Shown: one piece after another, positions 1-6,683 of the stretch
Position numbering within the stretch: position 1 is the stretch's first letter
Layout of the letters: each line of letters starts with the position of its first letter
Assembly: GCF_016595505.1 (NCBI RefSeq)
Contig: NZ_JAENIL010000003.1
Location: 124,001-188,000, forward strand
Length of the DNA stretch: 64,000 bases
Origin: Pelagicoccus mobilis
GTDB lineage: Bacteria > Verrucomicrobiota > Verrucomicrobiia > Opitutales > Opitutaceae
Direction: 5' to 3'
Notes under the pieces: model-generated
What the model saw: the letters and a program-made list of their open reading frames with translations, nothing else
Database searches by the model: none
What the model was told of the DNA's origin: nothing
Made by a program: the position numbers and the translations under genes

Positions 1-69
1 CAGGGAGAGTTCGTCGTCTTCTGGAGGGTAAGTGTATTGTGGATGCTGCGGTGGAGTGGAATCTGACAT
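1..69 (-). CDS. Wzz/GumC-like chain-length determinant protein, N-terminal fragment (runs off window)
   Basis: An ATG on the minus strand opens a frame that stays open to the window edge (23 codons). The visible residues are polar and proline-rich and end in PPEDDELSL. An acidic stretch ending in DE(I/L)SL is typical of the cytoplasmic N terminus of Wzz/GumC polysaccharide co-polymerases, just before the first membrane helix. It lies directly downstream of the SLBB export gene on the same strand, the usual partner order. Only the start is present, so the assignment rests on this short motif and on context. The gap to the upstream gene carries a nonamer-type repeat. Confidence 0.5.
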   Translation of the reverse strand, partial: MSDSTPPQHPQYTYPPEDDELSL

Positions 70-93
70 TGTTTGAAAGGGAATTAAACAGCA

Positions 94-197
94 AAGGACT
101 CGAAGGTCGCGAAGGTTTTTACTATCTCCTGATTTAATGGTCAGAAGCTAGGTCTGCCAAATTTGCCCTTTGCGACCTTGGTGTCCTTCGTGGTTAG
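94..197. repeat. Inverted pair of nonamer-type repeats between the export gene and the wzz-like gene
   Basis: Two arms of the AAGGAC...AAGGTCGC repeat face each other: one at about 94-115 on the plus strand and one at about 169-197 on the minus strand. They match well enough to form a long imperfect stem with a loop of about 55 nt. The structure lies between the two co-oriented polysaccharide genes and could act in the transcript as a processing or attenuation hairpin. This role is inferred. Confidence 0.5.
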
Positions 198-201
198 GAA
201 A

Positions 202-2661
202 TCAGAACGAATTGATGGCGGCGGCGCCGAGGGCGATTTGGTAGAAGATCTGACTGGTGGTGGTCCAGAGTTTTAGTGGGGCAACGCGATCGACGTCGAT
301 CGGTACAACAATTGTATCCCCAGCTTCAATACTGACTCCTCCTTTCGGGAAAAAGCGAGAACGCTGATCGACTCGAACTTCACCATTGGATTTGACGACA
401 TAAATCTGCTTTTTGTCCGCCTTTCGGGTCAAACCACCAGAGAGGTCGATGTAATCGAACTGACTGAGTCCACCTTGGTATAAGTGAGAGGTAGGGTAGT
501 TGACACTGCCGATGATGGTAACCGCTTGTGGCTGTTGTTTGAGTATCAGTTGGTCTCCATCTTTTACGCTGATGTCCTTCTCTCCAGTGAGGACGTTGGG
601 AAGATCAATGACGAGCCGGCCGACTGCCTCTGTATTCTCGAGTTGGTCAAGAAGGGATTGGGCGGTGTCAACGGAGTCGAGCGAAAGGGCATCGCTCTGC
701 AGGGAGGCTGCGGCGATGTCGCTTTGAAGGCGCTCACGGAGTTTTTGCAAATTGGCTGCCTCTTGAATGCGTAAGCTCTCGCGAACGAAGATCGCTGAAG
801 TGGGGTCGGCTAAATCGGTTAGTCCACCTGCACGCTCAATAATGCGAGACAAGGTCTCCCCGCGTTCGATGGTGTAGGTGCCGGGAAAGCGAACCTCGCC
901 ACTTAGGATAATGCTCTCTTTTTCTGTCCATTCGGGGATGCGTTTTACATGAACCTGATCGAACTCTTGCAGCGTGATGTCGCTCTGCTCTGAGAATTGG
1001 CTCAGATTGACGGGAATGAGGAAGGAGTCGCGAACGGTCTTTTCATTGTCTTCGAAGCGTATCAGTTCGGCTTGCAGTGTATAGGCATCTTCGGTGAAGC
1101 CGCCTGCTGCTCTCAGCAAGTCAGACGCTCGCATTGAACGGTCTAGTGGGTATTCGCCTGGGTGGCGGACGCGGCCCTCGATGCTGACGATTTTTTGGGG
1201 AGTTTCACTCGTGCCTTGAGCTTTGAGTTGGTTGATGATCGGCTGTAGTCCTTCTCTATTGGGAGTGGTGCCGTCGAAGACGAGAATTCGATCCTTTGGT
1301 TCGAGCTCGAGATCGTTTTCAGCTTGGTTCCCTAGGAAAAGCTTCTCCAGGCTAAATGAGCGGGTGCTGGTATCTCCGGTGATTGGGTTTCTGGATACAA
1401 CCAATGCATAGTCTAAATCCGCTTCGGGAAGGAGTTGTTCGATGTTGGTGAGAATGTTCGAGATTCTCTGTCCCTCGCTCCATTCATAGTCGCCAGGGCG
1501 CTCCACCGCTCCCTCGAGGCGAACGAAGTTTTCAACCCGATCGAGAGAGGAGTAAATCCGTATGGTATCGCCATTTTGACCCTGTAACTCCAAGGAGGCA
1601 CTCTGGTTCAAGTCGACATCAATTAGTTCCTTGAGTCCTTTAGGGGAAATGCGTTCGATCTGAGAGAGAGAGGGAAAGGCACGAGCGGTAAAACCGCCAG
1701 CCATGGCCACGATAGAGCCGATGCTATTTTGTTCTTTCAGTTCGTAGATAGCGGGGCGCCGAACTTCGCCTGCGATTCCGACCAGGGTTCCAACTGGGGG
1801 GACGAAAATGACATCGCCAGGTTGTAGACGCGCATCGGAAGAGGTGTCACCATTGAGGAGTAAATCGTAGAGATCGAGAGTGGCTACGATTTCACCGGAC
1901 CGTTTGAGTTGAATGTTTCGTAGTGAGCCAATCGGGCGAATCCCGCCGCTTACGAAAAGGGCGTTGGTCATCGTAGACAGGGAGCTGACGGTGTAGGCTC
2001 CGGGGCGATTAACATCGCCTAGCATGAAGATGCGCATGGAACGCAATTCGCCAAGGCTGACAAAGGCCTGCATGCCTATCATCTGCTCGCTGACCTTTTG
2101 CTGGATACTGGTTTTGAGCTCGTTGAAGGTTTGTCCAGCCACGGGGAGGGGGCCAAGTTCAGGGACCTGAAGTATTCCGTCTCTGGATACGTAGAGATCG
2201 TAGGAGATGTTTTCTTTACCAAAAAGTTGGATGCGGACCTGATCGCCGGGGCCGAGGACGTAATCGACTGGTACGGGGATTTCCGTGGCTGGGGCGAAGG
2301 TGGTCGGGGAGCCCGCGAAAAGGTCGTAGCCGAATTGTTCGAGTGCCTTGTCGATGACTTTCGCTTCACTCTTCTCTTCGACTTCGGCCAGATCGGTTGA
2401 GCTTTCGAACTCGGACTCGATTTTCAGGTCAGTCGCTTCTGTTTTGGGTATTACGACTTCTGGTTGTTCGATGGGTTGGCTCGCGTTTTGGGCGGCTTGC
2501 TGGCTTTCGAATTTCCGGAGCTCTTCGATGGCTTGCGCTCTCAAGGGGGCGGGCAGGGAGTTCAGCTTGGCTTGCTGTTCCGGGGATAGTGTCTGGGCTT
2601 GGGTGCTGAGTGCTGTGCAGACTGAGAGGATGAGGAGGATAAAGGATTTGAGCAACTTCAT
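202..2661 (-). CDS. Polysaccharide export protein with multiple SLBB domains (Wza-like)
   Basis: Predicted periplasmic/outer-membrane polysaccharide export protein of 819 residues. A signal peptide (residues 1-23, ending ALSTQAQ) has no convincing lipobox. An acidic, coiled linker follows, then a Poly_export domain at about 125-210 beginning VLGPGDQVRI. After it come about six SLBB beta-grasp repeats, each with a G-x-V-x-x-P-G-x-Y start: GDVNRPGAY, GEVRRPAIY, GAVERPGDY, GRVRHPGEY, GEVRFPGTY and GSVNYPTSH. A hydrophobic stretch lies near the C terminus. This is about twice the length of E. coli Wza (which has fewer SLBB domains) and resembles the long exporters of Bacteroidetes and Verrucomicrobia. 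It precedes a wzz-like gene. A nonamer repeat begins about 10 nt upstream of the start codon and no Shine-Dalgarno is visible. Confidence 0.9.
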   Translation of the reverse strand: MKLLKSFILLILSVCTALSTQAQTLSPEQQAKLNSLPAPLRAQAIEELRKFESQQAAQNASQPIEQPEVVIPKTEATDLKIESEFESSTDLAEVEEKSEAKVIDKALEQFGYDLFAGSPTTFAPATEIPVPVDYVLGPGDQVRIQLFGKENISYDLYVSRDGILQVPELGPLPVAGQTFNELKTSIQQKVSEQMIGMQAFVSLGELRSMRIFMLGDVNRPGAYTVSSLSTMTNALFVSGGIRPIGSLRNIQLKRSGEIVATLDLYDLLLNGDTSSDARLQPGDVIFVPPVGTLVGIAGEVRRPAIYELKEQNSIGSIVAMAGGFTARAFPSLSQIERISPKGLKELIDVDLNQSASLELQGQNGDTIRIYSSLDRVENFVRLEGAVERPGDYEWSEGQRISNILTNIEQLLPEADLDYALVVSRNPITGDTSTRSFSLEKLFLGNQAENDLELEPKDRILVFDGTTPNREGLQPIINQLKAQGTSETPQKIVSIEGRVRHPGEYPLDRSMRASDLLRAAGGFTEDAYTLQAELIRFEDNEKTVRDSFLIPVNLSQFSEQSDITLQEFDQVHVKRIPEWTEKESIILSGEVRFPGTYTIERGETLSRIIERAGGLTDLADPTSAIFVRESLRIQEAANLQKLRERLQSDIAAASLQSDALSLDSVDTAQSLLDQLENTEAVGRLVIDLPNVLTGEKDISVKDGDQLILKQQPQAVTIIGSVNYPTSHLYQGGLSQFDYIDLSGGLTRKADKKQIYVVKSNGEVRVDQRSRFFPKGGVSIEAGDTIVVPIDVDRVAPLKLWTTTSQIFYQIALGAAAINSF

Positions 2662-2671
2662 GGGACGGGTG

Positions 2672-2710
2672 TTTTTAACCGCTAAGTACGCGGAGAACGC
2701 AAAGTTTTTT
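2672..2710 (+). repeat. Nonamer-type repeat 5' of the export gene
   Basis: Reads AACCGC then nine-base units of the form nnAAGnnCGC, ending in a T-run. It starts about 10 nt upstream of the export gene's start codon. The same element, in the same orientation relative to the gene, abuts the starts of the wzi-like and fcl genes. Confidence 0.7.
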
Positions 2711-2728
2711 TAACCTCAAAGGATGTAA

Positions 2729-2797
2729 GATCGAAAGGTAGGGTCCGTTCGCCGCAGCGGACCGCGTTGCAGGATCAGATTGTGTTGTTTTTAAACC
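2729..2797 (+). repeat. 69-bp dispersed repeat, copy 1
   Basis: Nearly identical to 3712-3780. It contains a small stem (GGTCCG / CGGACC) followed by GCGTTGCAGGATCA. An inverted, more diverged copy lies at 36241-36286 and a partial copy at 17731-17763. Confidence 0.8.
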
Positions 2798-2993
2798 GCG
2801 AAGTTTGATCGTTTTTTGCCACAAGAAGGCACTACTGAACGGAGTGACACAGGAGCAAAGCGACCAAACAAGAATCGGGTTGTGATGGGTCTTCGTTATA
2901 ACGAGGGCGGGTTGTGTTGTGGATGAGACCGGGCAGATAGGTCAGGATCGCTTGTAGCGATTTAGGTATCGCTGTGCGACGGTAGGTTTGTGG

Positions 2994-3422
2994 TCAGTCG
3001 CTGATGAGCTCGATGTGGTCGGCTTGTGGCGTGTTCTCCCTGGCGTTGATCAAGCGTTTGTCGAGCGTTGCGAGGATTCCCTGGTTATTGAAAGCGAGGA
3101 GAACGAAGTAAGCGTCCGTAATCTGCTTGGGACTGAAGCGGCTCAGGTTAAATTCGCGAAGACTGATGGAGTCCGGCCAAAACGTATGGTCGCTGCTCGC
3201 GACGAATTTGCTGAGATATGCCAATGCATCGCTTGGAGTTGTTTCGATTCCTGGATACTTTGGATTTGAGATGACTCGGGCGAATCCGTTTTCACTCATG
3301 GGGCAGCTTGCCCACGCAAAGCTTCCCTGTGTAGAAATCCACTCGTGGCAGTCGTTGTGGCGCGGATGCGAAGGATCGAAGAGTGCTAGGAGCACGTTTA
3401 CGTCGAGGAGGTAGCGTGGCAT
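2994..3422 (-). CDS. vapC: VapC-family PIN-domain ribonuclease toxin
   Basis: A 142-residue PIN protein, the usual VapC length. The first acidic motif is at the N terminus (LLDVNVLLALF), followed by a histidine-containing segment (SHPRHNDCHEW). The later acidic motifs are TDAYFVLLA and LATLDKRL. PIN toxins use these carboxylates to bind Mg2+/Mn2+ and cleave RNA. The start ATG immediately follows the TAG of the upstream antitoxin gene without a gap, so the two are translationally coupled. This copy has no frameshift or stop. The cellular RNA target cannot be read from the sequence. Confidence 0.88.
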   Translation of the reverse strand: MPRYLLDVNVLLALFDPSHPRHNDCHEWISTQGSFAWASCPMSENGFARVISNPKYPGIETTPSDALAYLSKFVASSDHTFWPDSISLREFNLSRFSPKQITDAYFVLLAFNNQGILATLDKRLINARENTPQADHIELISD

Positions 3423-3671
3423 CTAGTCGGCGTCCCTTAACTCGTTTATTTCGTCGATTGAGAGGGTGCTTGTTGGCTTAGAGCTTAGATCGAAGATAGG
3501 AATGCCGTTTCGGGTTTTGGTTGCTGTTTTGCGTTTTTGGAGACCCTTGCAAGCCAGATCTGACAACACTTCACCAAGGGTTTTGTTGTAACGCTCGGCG
3601 ATTGCTCGGGCCCTTTGGACGATGTCGTCGTCTAGATTGACGGTAGTTCTCACAGTGGGAGCATCACGCAT
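3423..3671 (-). CDS. vapB: VapB-like ribbon-helix-helix antitoxin
   Basis: An 82-residue protein whose N-terminal part (VRTTVNLDDDIVQRARAIAE) is a ribbon-helix-helix DNA-binding motif: a beta-strand, then two helices. The C-terminal tail, ending INELRDAD, would wrap the toxin. A GTG at 3674 directly precedes the chosen ATG, and the real start could be either. The upstream sequence contains three tandem copies of GCATCAC, overlapping a possible AGGTG ribosome site. It pairs with the VapC gene immediately downstream and probably represses its own promoter, as is usual for VapB. Confidence 0.85.
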   Translation of the reverse strand: MRDAPTVRTTVNLDDDIVQRARAIAERYNKTLGEVLSDLACKGLQKRKTATKTRNGIPIFDLSSKPTSTLSIDEINELRDAD

Positions 3672-3711
3672 CACGCATCACCTGTCAATTGGCGTTGTTT
3701 CTAGCCACAAA

Positions 3712-3780
3712 GATCGAGAGGTAGGGTTCGCTCGCCGCAGCGGACCGCGTTGCAGGATCAGATTGTGTTGTTTTTAAACC
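3712..3780 (+). repeat. 69-bp dispersed repeat, copy 2
   Basis: Direct repeat of 2729-2797 with a handful of substitutions. Together the two copies bracket the VapBC module. Confidence 0.85.
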
Positions 3781-4000
3781 TGCTCTCTCGAGGGCACGGA
3801 GTTTAGGAGAGGGATTAGGAACTAAGAAGTGCTCGGATCCGCCTCCTTTTCAATACGGCGTGACAAGGGGGGTGTTTTTTAACCGCGAAATGACGCTAAG
3901 GTTTTGAGCGGGTTGGATTACTGATTACTAATTACGGATTGAGCGAAGCGAGTCGAGTTGTGCTGTTTGAACCGCTAAGATCGCTAAGAACGCGGAGTTT

Positions 4001-4057
4001 TGGGTAGTTGTCAGGTAGGCCTGTGGCCAAGTACGTGACGCGATGCGACGTGAGGGG
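4001..4057 (+). repeat. Twin-hairpin repeat, copy A
   Basis: Diverged copy of an element seen at about 5.4, 20.1, 21.5 and 22.3 kb. It follows a nonamer repeat ending GCGGAGTTTT. Here the first hairpin reads TAGGCCTGTGGCCAA and the second is imperfect. Confidence 0.75.
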
Positions 4058-4150
4058 AATGCTCTTCAAGTTTTGGGGAGGTGTGAATGTACGAAAGCGA
4101 CGAGGAGGCAATGCGTTAGGTCTGAGAAAGTGATTGATCGTTCCTATATT

Positions 4151-4168
4151 AAACATAACGTTATGTTT
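4151..4168. promoter_or_regulatory. 18-bp perfect palindrome, candidate operator of the nucleotidyltransferase module
   Basis: AAACATAACGTTATGTTT is identical to its reverse complement and ends 4 nt before the ATG at 4173. Its position over the start region suggests a binding site for an autoregulator of this two-gene module. No biochemical role can be shown from sequence alone. Confidence 0.5.
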
Positions 4169-4172
4169 TATT

Positions 4173-4725
4173 ATGAAATATCTGGATCGTGAAATGCTAG
4201 TCTCTGCTCTCGAGGAGCTCGGCAAGCTGGCCCTTGTTGAGGGTATTGATCTGGATATCTGCTGTTTACGGAGGATCGGCGATGTTGCTCGCGTATGAGT
4301 CTAGGAACGCGACCAAGGATGTAGACGCGACCCTCAATCCGAGCGAAATTGGAGTTAAGCTAGTCGCACGAGTTGCGAAGATCCTCTCTTTGCACGAGGA
4401 CTGGCTAAATTCCGATGTTACCCAGTTTCTTGGGCCAAATCCGAAAGCAGGGCGCCGGAAACTTGAGCTTTCGATCCCTGGGCTGAATGTGCATGTGGCT
4501 ACCGCGAATTCTCTGCTTGCGATGAAGGCGCTGGCTTGCAGGGATCCGCTGCCTGGGTATCGTGGCGACCATGAGGATCTTGTCTTTCTGATCCGCAAAA
4601 TCGGTATCCAAGCCGTCGATGAAATACAGGAAAGGATCGACCTGTTCTTTCCTGACGAAGTCATTTCGGAGAGCAAGCGGAAGACTCTCGAAGGTTTGAT
4701 TGAGGAGGCCGGTAACGATGGGTGA
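4173..4725 (+). pseudogene. DUF6036-like nucleotidyltransferase, broken by a +1 frameshift
   Basis: The frame from the ATG at 4173 encodes MKYLDREMLVSALEELGKLA..., ends at DLDI, and runs to a stop. Shifting by one base at 4260 restores AVYGGSAMLLAYESR...TKDVDA, which is the nucleotidyltransferase core: a GGSA motif followed by a D-x-D. The rest continues uninterrupted to TGA at 4723-4725. The joined product would be about 183 residues, the normal size of DUF6036-type proteins. An extra T at 4260 explains the break. It could be a real inactivating mutation, a programmed shift or a sequencing error. The gene overlaps the start of the next one, as expected of a two-gene toxin-antitoxin-like unit. 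Confidence 0.65.
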
Positions 4726-5251
4726 GCGAGCGTTGACAGCCCTAGGCCGCCCCCAAACCTTGAATGATGTCGCGGTTTGGTCCGAATCGCTTGAGGATTT
4801 CGGTTACAATCTGCGTGATTGGCAGCATGAAGTGTCGCGTCGTTTTTCCAGTCGCAAGCAGCTTGCTGAGAGCATTGAGGAAGCGCCGCCCTTGCTCGCT
4901 GGGCGGTTTGTCGACGGCGATGTGGCGGATGCTTACCTTGCCGCTTATGCGGAATGGCTTTCGCTTAATGCGGATATTCCATCGCCTACCTGGTGCCAAC
5001 GGGGGCAACGTAGCTCGAATAAGCCTTGGTATTCTGGCCCCGATCAGACCTATTTAGAAAAAGCGGCTCCAATCAACTTCAGCAAGCGAGGGCTGTTTGC
5101 CGTTCCTGACAATGTTTTCATTCCTCGTCCAGGCCGGCCGAGGGTGTCCTTGGAATTGAAACGCGAAAAGGCTGCCGAAAGACAGCGTGCCTACCGCAAG
5201 AGGGTAAAAGCGATCCTGGACCGAGCTCGGGCTATGGGGATCGCTCCTTAG
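4718..5251 (+). CDS. Conserved partner protein of the nucleotidyltransferase (unknown function)
   Basis: A 177-residue soluble protein with no recognised domain. The N-terminal half is mixed (RPQTLNDVAVWSESLEDFGYNLRDW). The C terminus is a strongly basic helix (KREKAAERQRAYRKRVKAILDRAR), suggesting nucleic-acid contact. The start at 4718 is preferred over an upstream TTG because a GAGGAGG ribosome site lies about 10 nt upstream and because it overlaps the preceding stop (ATGGGTGA). The overlap implies co-translation with the nucleotidyltransferase, so a role as its partner or target is inferred. No signal peptide or membrane segment is present. Confidence 0.65.
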   Translation: MGERALTALGRPQTLNDVAVWSESLEDFGYNLRDWQHEVSRRFSSRKQLAESIEEAPPLLAGRFVDGDVADAYLAAYAEWLSLNADIPSPTWCQRGQRSSNKPWYSGPDQTYLEKAAPINFSKRGLFAVPDNVFIPRPGRPRVSLELKREKAAERQRAYRKRVKAILDRARAMGIAP

Positions 5252-5640
5252 TGGATTTTGTCCAACCGCTGAGGTATTGATTGCATTGTGTTTTTGAACC
5301 GCATCTGTCTTCGCCATTGGCTACGCCGAGACAAGTCCGCCTCCTTTTCAATACGGCGTGACAAGGAGGGTGCTAAGGATGCGGAGTTTGGGTGGTTGTC
5401 AGGTTGGCCTGTGCCCAAGTACGTGCCGCGATGCGACGGGAGGTTTATGGGAGATGATGCTAGGCGTAGTATTGTTGATCTTTGCTCTGTGGTACTACCT
5501 CTGCGATCTTGGCGTACTCGCTTGTCTCGGCGTAATATCGTGAAGACGGAAGCAATGGCGGCGGTTAACTCTAAATCTTGCTTTCTGAACTGAGGTTTCG
5601 GCAGGATTGTATTAACCAGCGAGAGCACTGAGGTCGCGGC
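5252..5640. other. Gene-free stretch with repeats
   Basis: Holds a composite repeat: a GAACCGC end, the CTTCGCC...GGCTACGCCGAGAC cassette also seen at about 20,045-20,070, the 31-base segment shared with about 3838-3868, and a twin-hairpin element (5381-5446). Beyond that no gene is visible. Confidence 0.6.
5381..5446 (+). repeat. Twin-hairpin repeat, copy B
   Basis: Follows GCGGAGTTT. Both hairpins carry single mismatches relative to copies D and E (TTGGCCTGTGCCCAA and GCCGCGATGCGAC). Confidence 0.75.
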
Positions 5641-5689
5641 GGAAGTTTTTTGGGGGGAGGGGATTTGGAGCAATTGGAATCGGGGGGCT

Positions 5690-5760
5690 GTTTTTTTGAC
5701 AGGATCAGAGAGCCATCCGAGCCTGCCCCACCAACGGTCGACCTAGTCTTGCTCTGGCTT
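5690..5760 (-). pseudogene. Remnant of a second wzi-like capsule assembly gene
   Basis: On the minus strand about 50 bases match the conserved core of the intact wzi-like gene near 7,706-7,755, which there encodes DRWWGPGWDGSLILS. The matching blocks are GGTCGACCG-TGGTGGGGC and GGATGGCTC-CTGATCCT. The fragment carries an indel and a stop just upstream of the match, so it cannot be translated as a whole. It is interpreted as the decayed trace of a duplicated or replaced wzi copy. The flanking bases do not align. Confidence 0.55.
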
Positions 5761-5848
5761 GTTTTGGAGAGACCGACGCCAGACCATGACCGAATCATGC
5801 CCTATTCATCGTTGACTTTGGGTATGGTCTGGTTGCATATATGATACC

Positions 5849-6265
5849 ATGCTGGTGGTTCTGGATTCGAACGTACTCTATGCTGGGTTGTACTCGTCAA
5901 AGGGGGCGTCTTATCTCGTGCTGCAAGACATTGCAGATCTTGTCTTGAGTGTGGGCTTATCCGTTGGCCTTTACGAAGAGTATTCGGATGTGCTGCGTCG
6001 GCCGCCCTTGTCGGATGATTTTACGAACGAAGAGGCAGAAGCGATTCTGGACTTTATTTGCAGTAGGGCGACGCTCTTGGATGTCTTTTTCCTATGGAGA
6101 CCTGTTCTGAAGGATCCTAAGGACGATTTAGTCCTTGAAGCAGCTGTCGCCTTCGGGGCCGACGCTATCTTAACTCACAACACGAAGGACTTTTCCGGCT
6201 GCGAAAAATTCGGGATCAAAGTTCTTAGCCCTGGCGAATATCTAAAGGAGAAAGAAAAACGATGA
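5849..6265 (+). CDS. PIN-domain toxin (COG1569 / TIGR00305 type)
   Basis: A 138-residue PIN protein. The N-terminal motif VLDSNVLYAGLYSSKGASY, the central YEEYSDVLRRP and the C-terminal DPKDDLVLEAAVAFGADAILTHNTKDF match the 'putative toxin, PIN family' group rather than classical VapC. The conserved acidic residues for metal binding are all present. The gene comes before its antitoxin and overlaps it by 4 nt (ATGA), the reverse of the VapBC order. Little leader is visible: TTGACT at 5812 and TATGAT at 5840 are poorly spaced, so the promoter is uncertain. Confidence 0.85.
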   Translation: MLVVLDSNVLYAGLYSSKGASYLVLQDIADLVLSVGLSVGLYEEYSDVLRRPPLSDDFTNEEAEAILDFICSRATLLDVFFLWRPVLKDPKDDLVLEAAVAFGADAILTHNTKDFSGCEKFGIKVLSPGEYLKEKEKR

Positions 6266-6501
6266 GCGCTATAACAATCAGGTTGCCAGAGTCATTGCAT
6301 CGAAAGCTGAAGGAGGTCGCTAAGCGCGACGGAATCTCGTTGAACCAATTCATCAGTTCTGCTGCGTCCGAGAAACTGTCTGCAGTGCTAACGCTCGAAT
6401 ATCTGCAGGAGCGTGCGGACCGTGGTAGCGATAAGGCATTTCGAGAGATCCTTGGTAAAGTCCGTGACCGTCCACCGCTTGAGTCGGATCCACTCGATTA
6501 G
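6262..6501 (+). CDS. Ribbon-helix-helix antitoxin partner of the PIN toxin
   Basis: A 79-residue protein whose N terminus (ITIRLPESLHRKLKEVAKRDGISLNQFISSAASEK, residues 4 onward) is a classic ribbon-helix-helix/HicB-C-type DNA-binding segment. A short acidic and proline-containing tail follows. Translation is coupled to the toxin by the ATGA overlap. Autorepression of the module is the family norm and is assumed here. Confidence 0.82.
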   Translation: MSAITIRLPESLHRKLKEVAKRDGISLNQFISSAASEKLSAVLTLEYLQERADRGSDKAFREILGKVRDRPPLESDPLD

Positions 6502-6633
6502 GGCGTGCTCTAACCGCGGATCCTCCTACGCATGGCTCCGGCGGACTATAGGTGCTGGGGTCGCGGAGTGATGTTTCAGGCGTGAGTTGTATCGCTGTAT
6601 CTCGTGTCTGGAGATAGGGATATGCGGGCTGCG

Positions 6634-6680
6634 TTGGTAGCCTCTGCGTTCTTAGCGTACTTGAGCGTAGCGGGCGGTTA
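6634..6680 (-). repeat. Nonamer-type repeat with GAGCGTAGCGGGCGG end
   Basis: Reads CTGCGTTCTTAGCGTACTTGAGC then GGGCGGTT on the plus strand. Similar endings occur at about 21,391-21,425 and 23,634-23,672. It lies just 3' of the wzi-like gene. Confidence 0.6.
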
Positions 6681-6683
6681 AAA

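Larger units (their letters stand above)
2662..2993. other. 332-base gene-free stretch made of dispersed repeats
   Basis: No credible gene. It holds a nonamer repeat (2672-2710), the first 69-bp repeat copy (2729-2797), and a segment at about 2815-2880 (GAGTGACACAGGAGCAAAGC...) that recurs at about 20,990-21,045. Stop-interrupted short frames here are repeat-derived. Confidence 0.7.
3675..4150. other. Gene-free stretch, mosaic of dispersed repeats
   Basis: It contains the second 69-bp repeat (3712-3780), a 31-base segment at about 3838-3868 that recurs at about 5338-5369, nonamer repeats (3875-3905 and 3966-4000), heptamer-like ATTACTG units (about 3919-3937) and one twin-hairpin element (4001-4057). 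A minus-strand open frame here shares its translated peptide with one at about 5.4 kb, because both read through the same repeat. It is not a gene. Confidence 0.7.

Noticed and set aside
3932-4225. Minus-strand frame of 97 codons
   Set aside because: Its peptide (HRVTYLATGLPDN) recurs in another frame at 5,248-5,673 because both cross the twin-hairpin repeat; it also overlaps the nucleotidyltransferase start.
5248-5673. Minus-strand frame of 141 codons
   Set aside because: Repeat-derived peptide as above, with no domain and no ribosome site.
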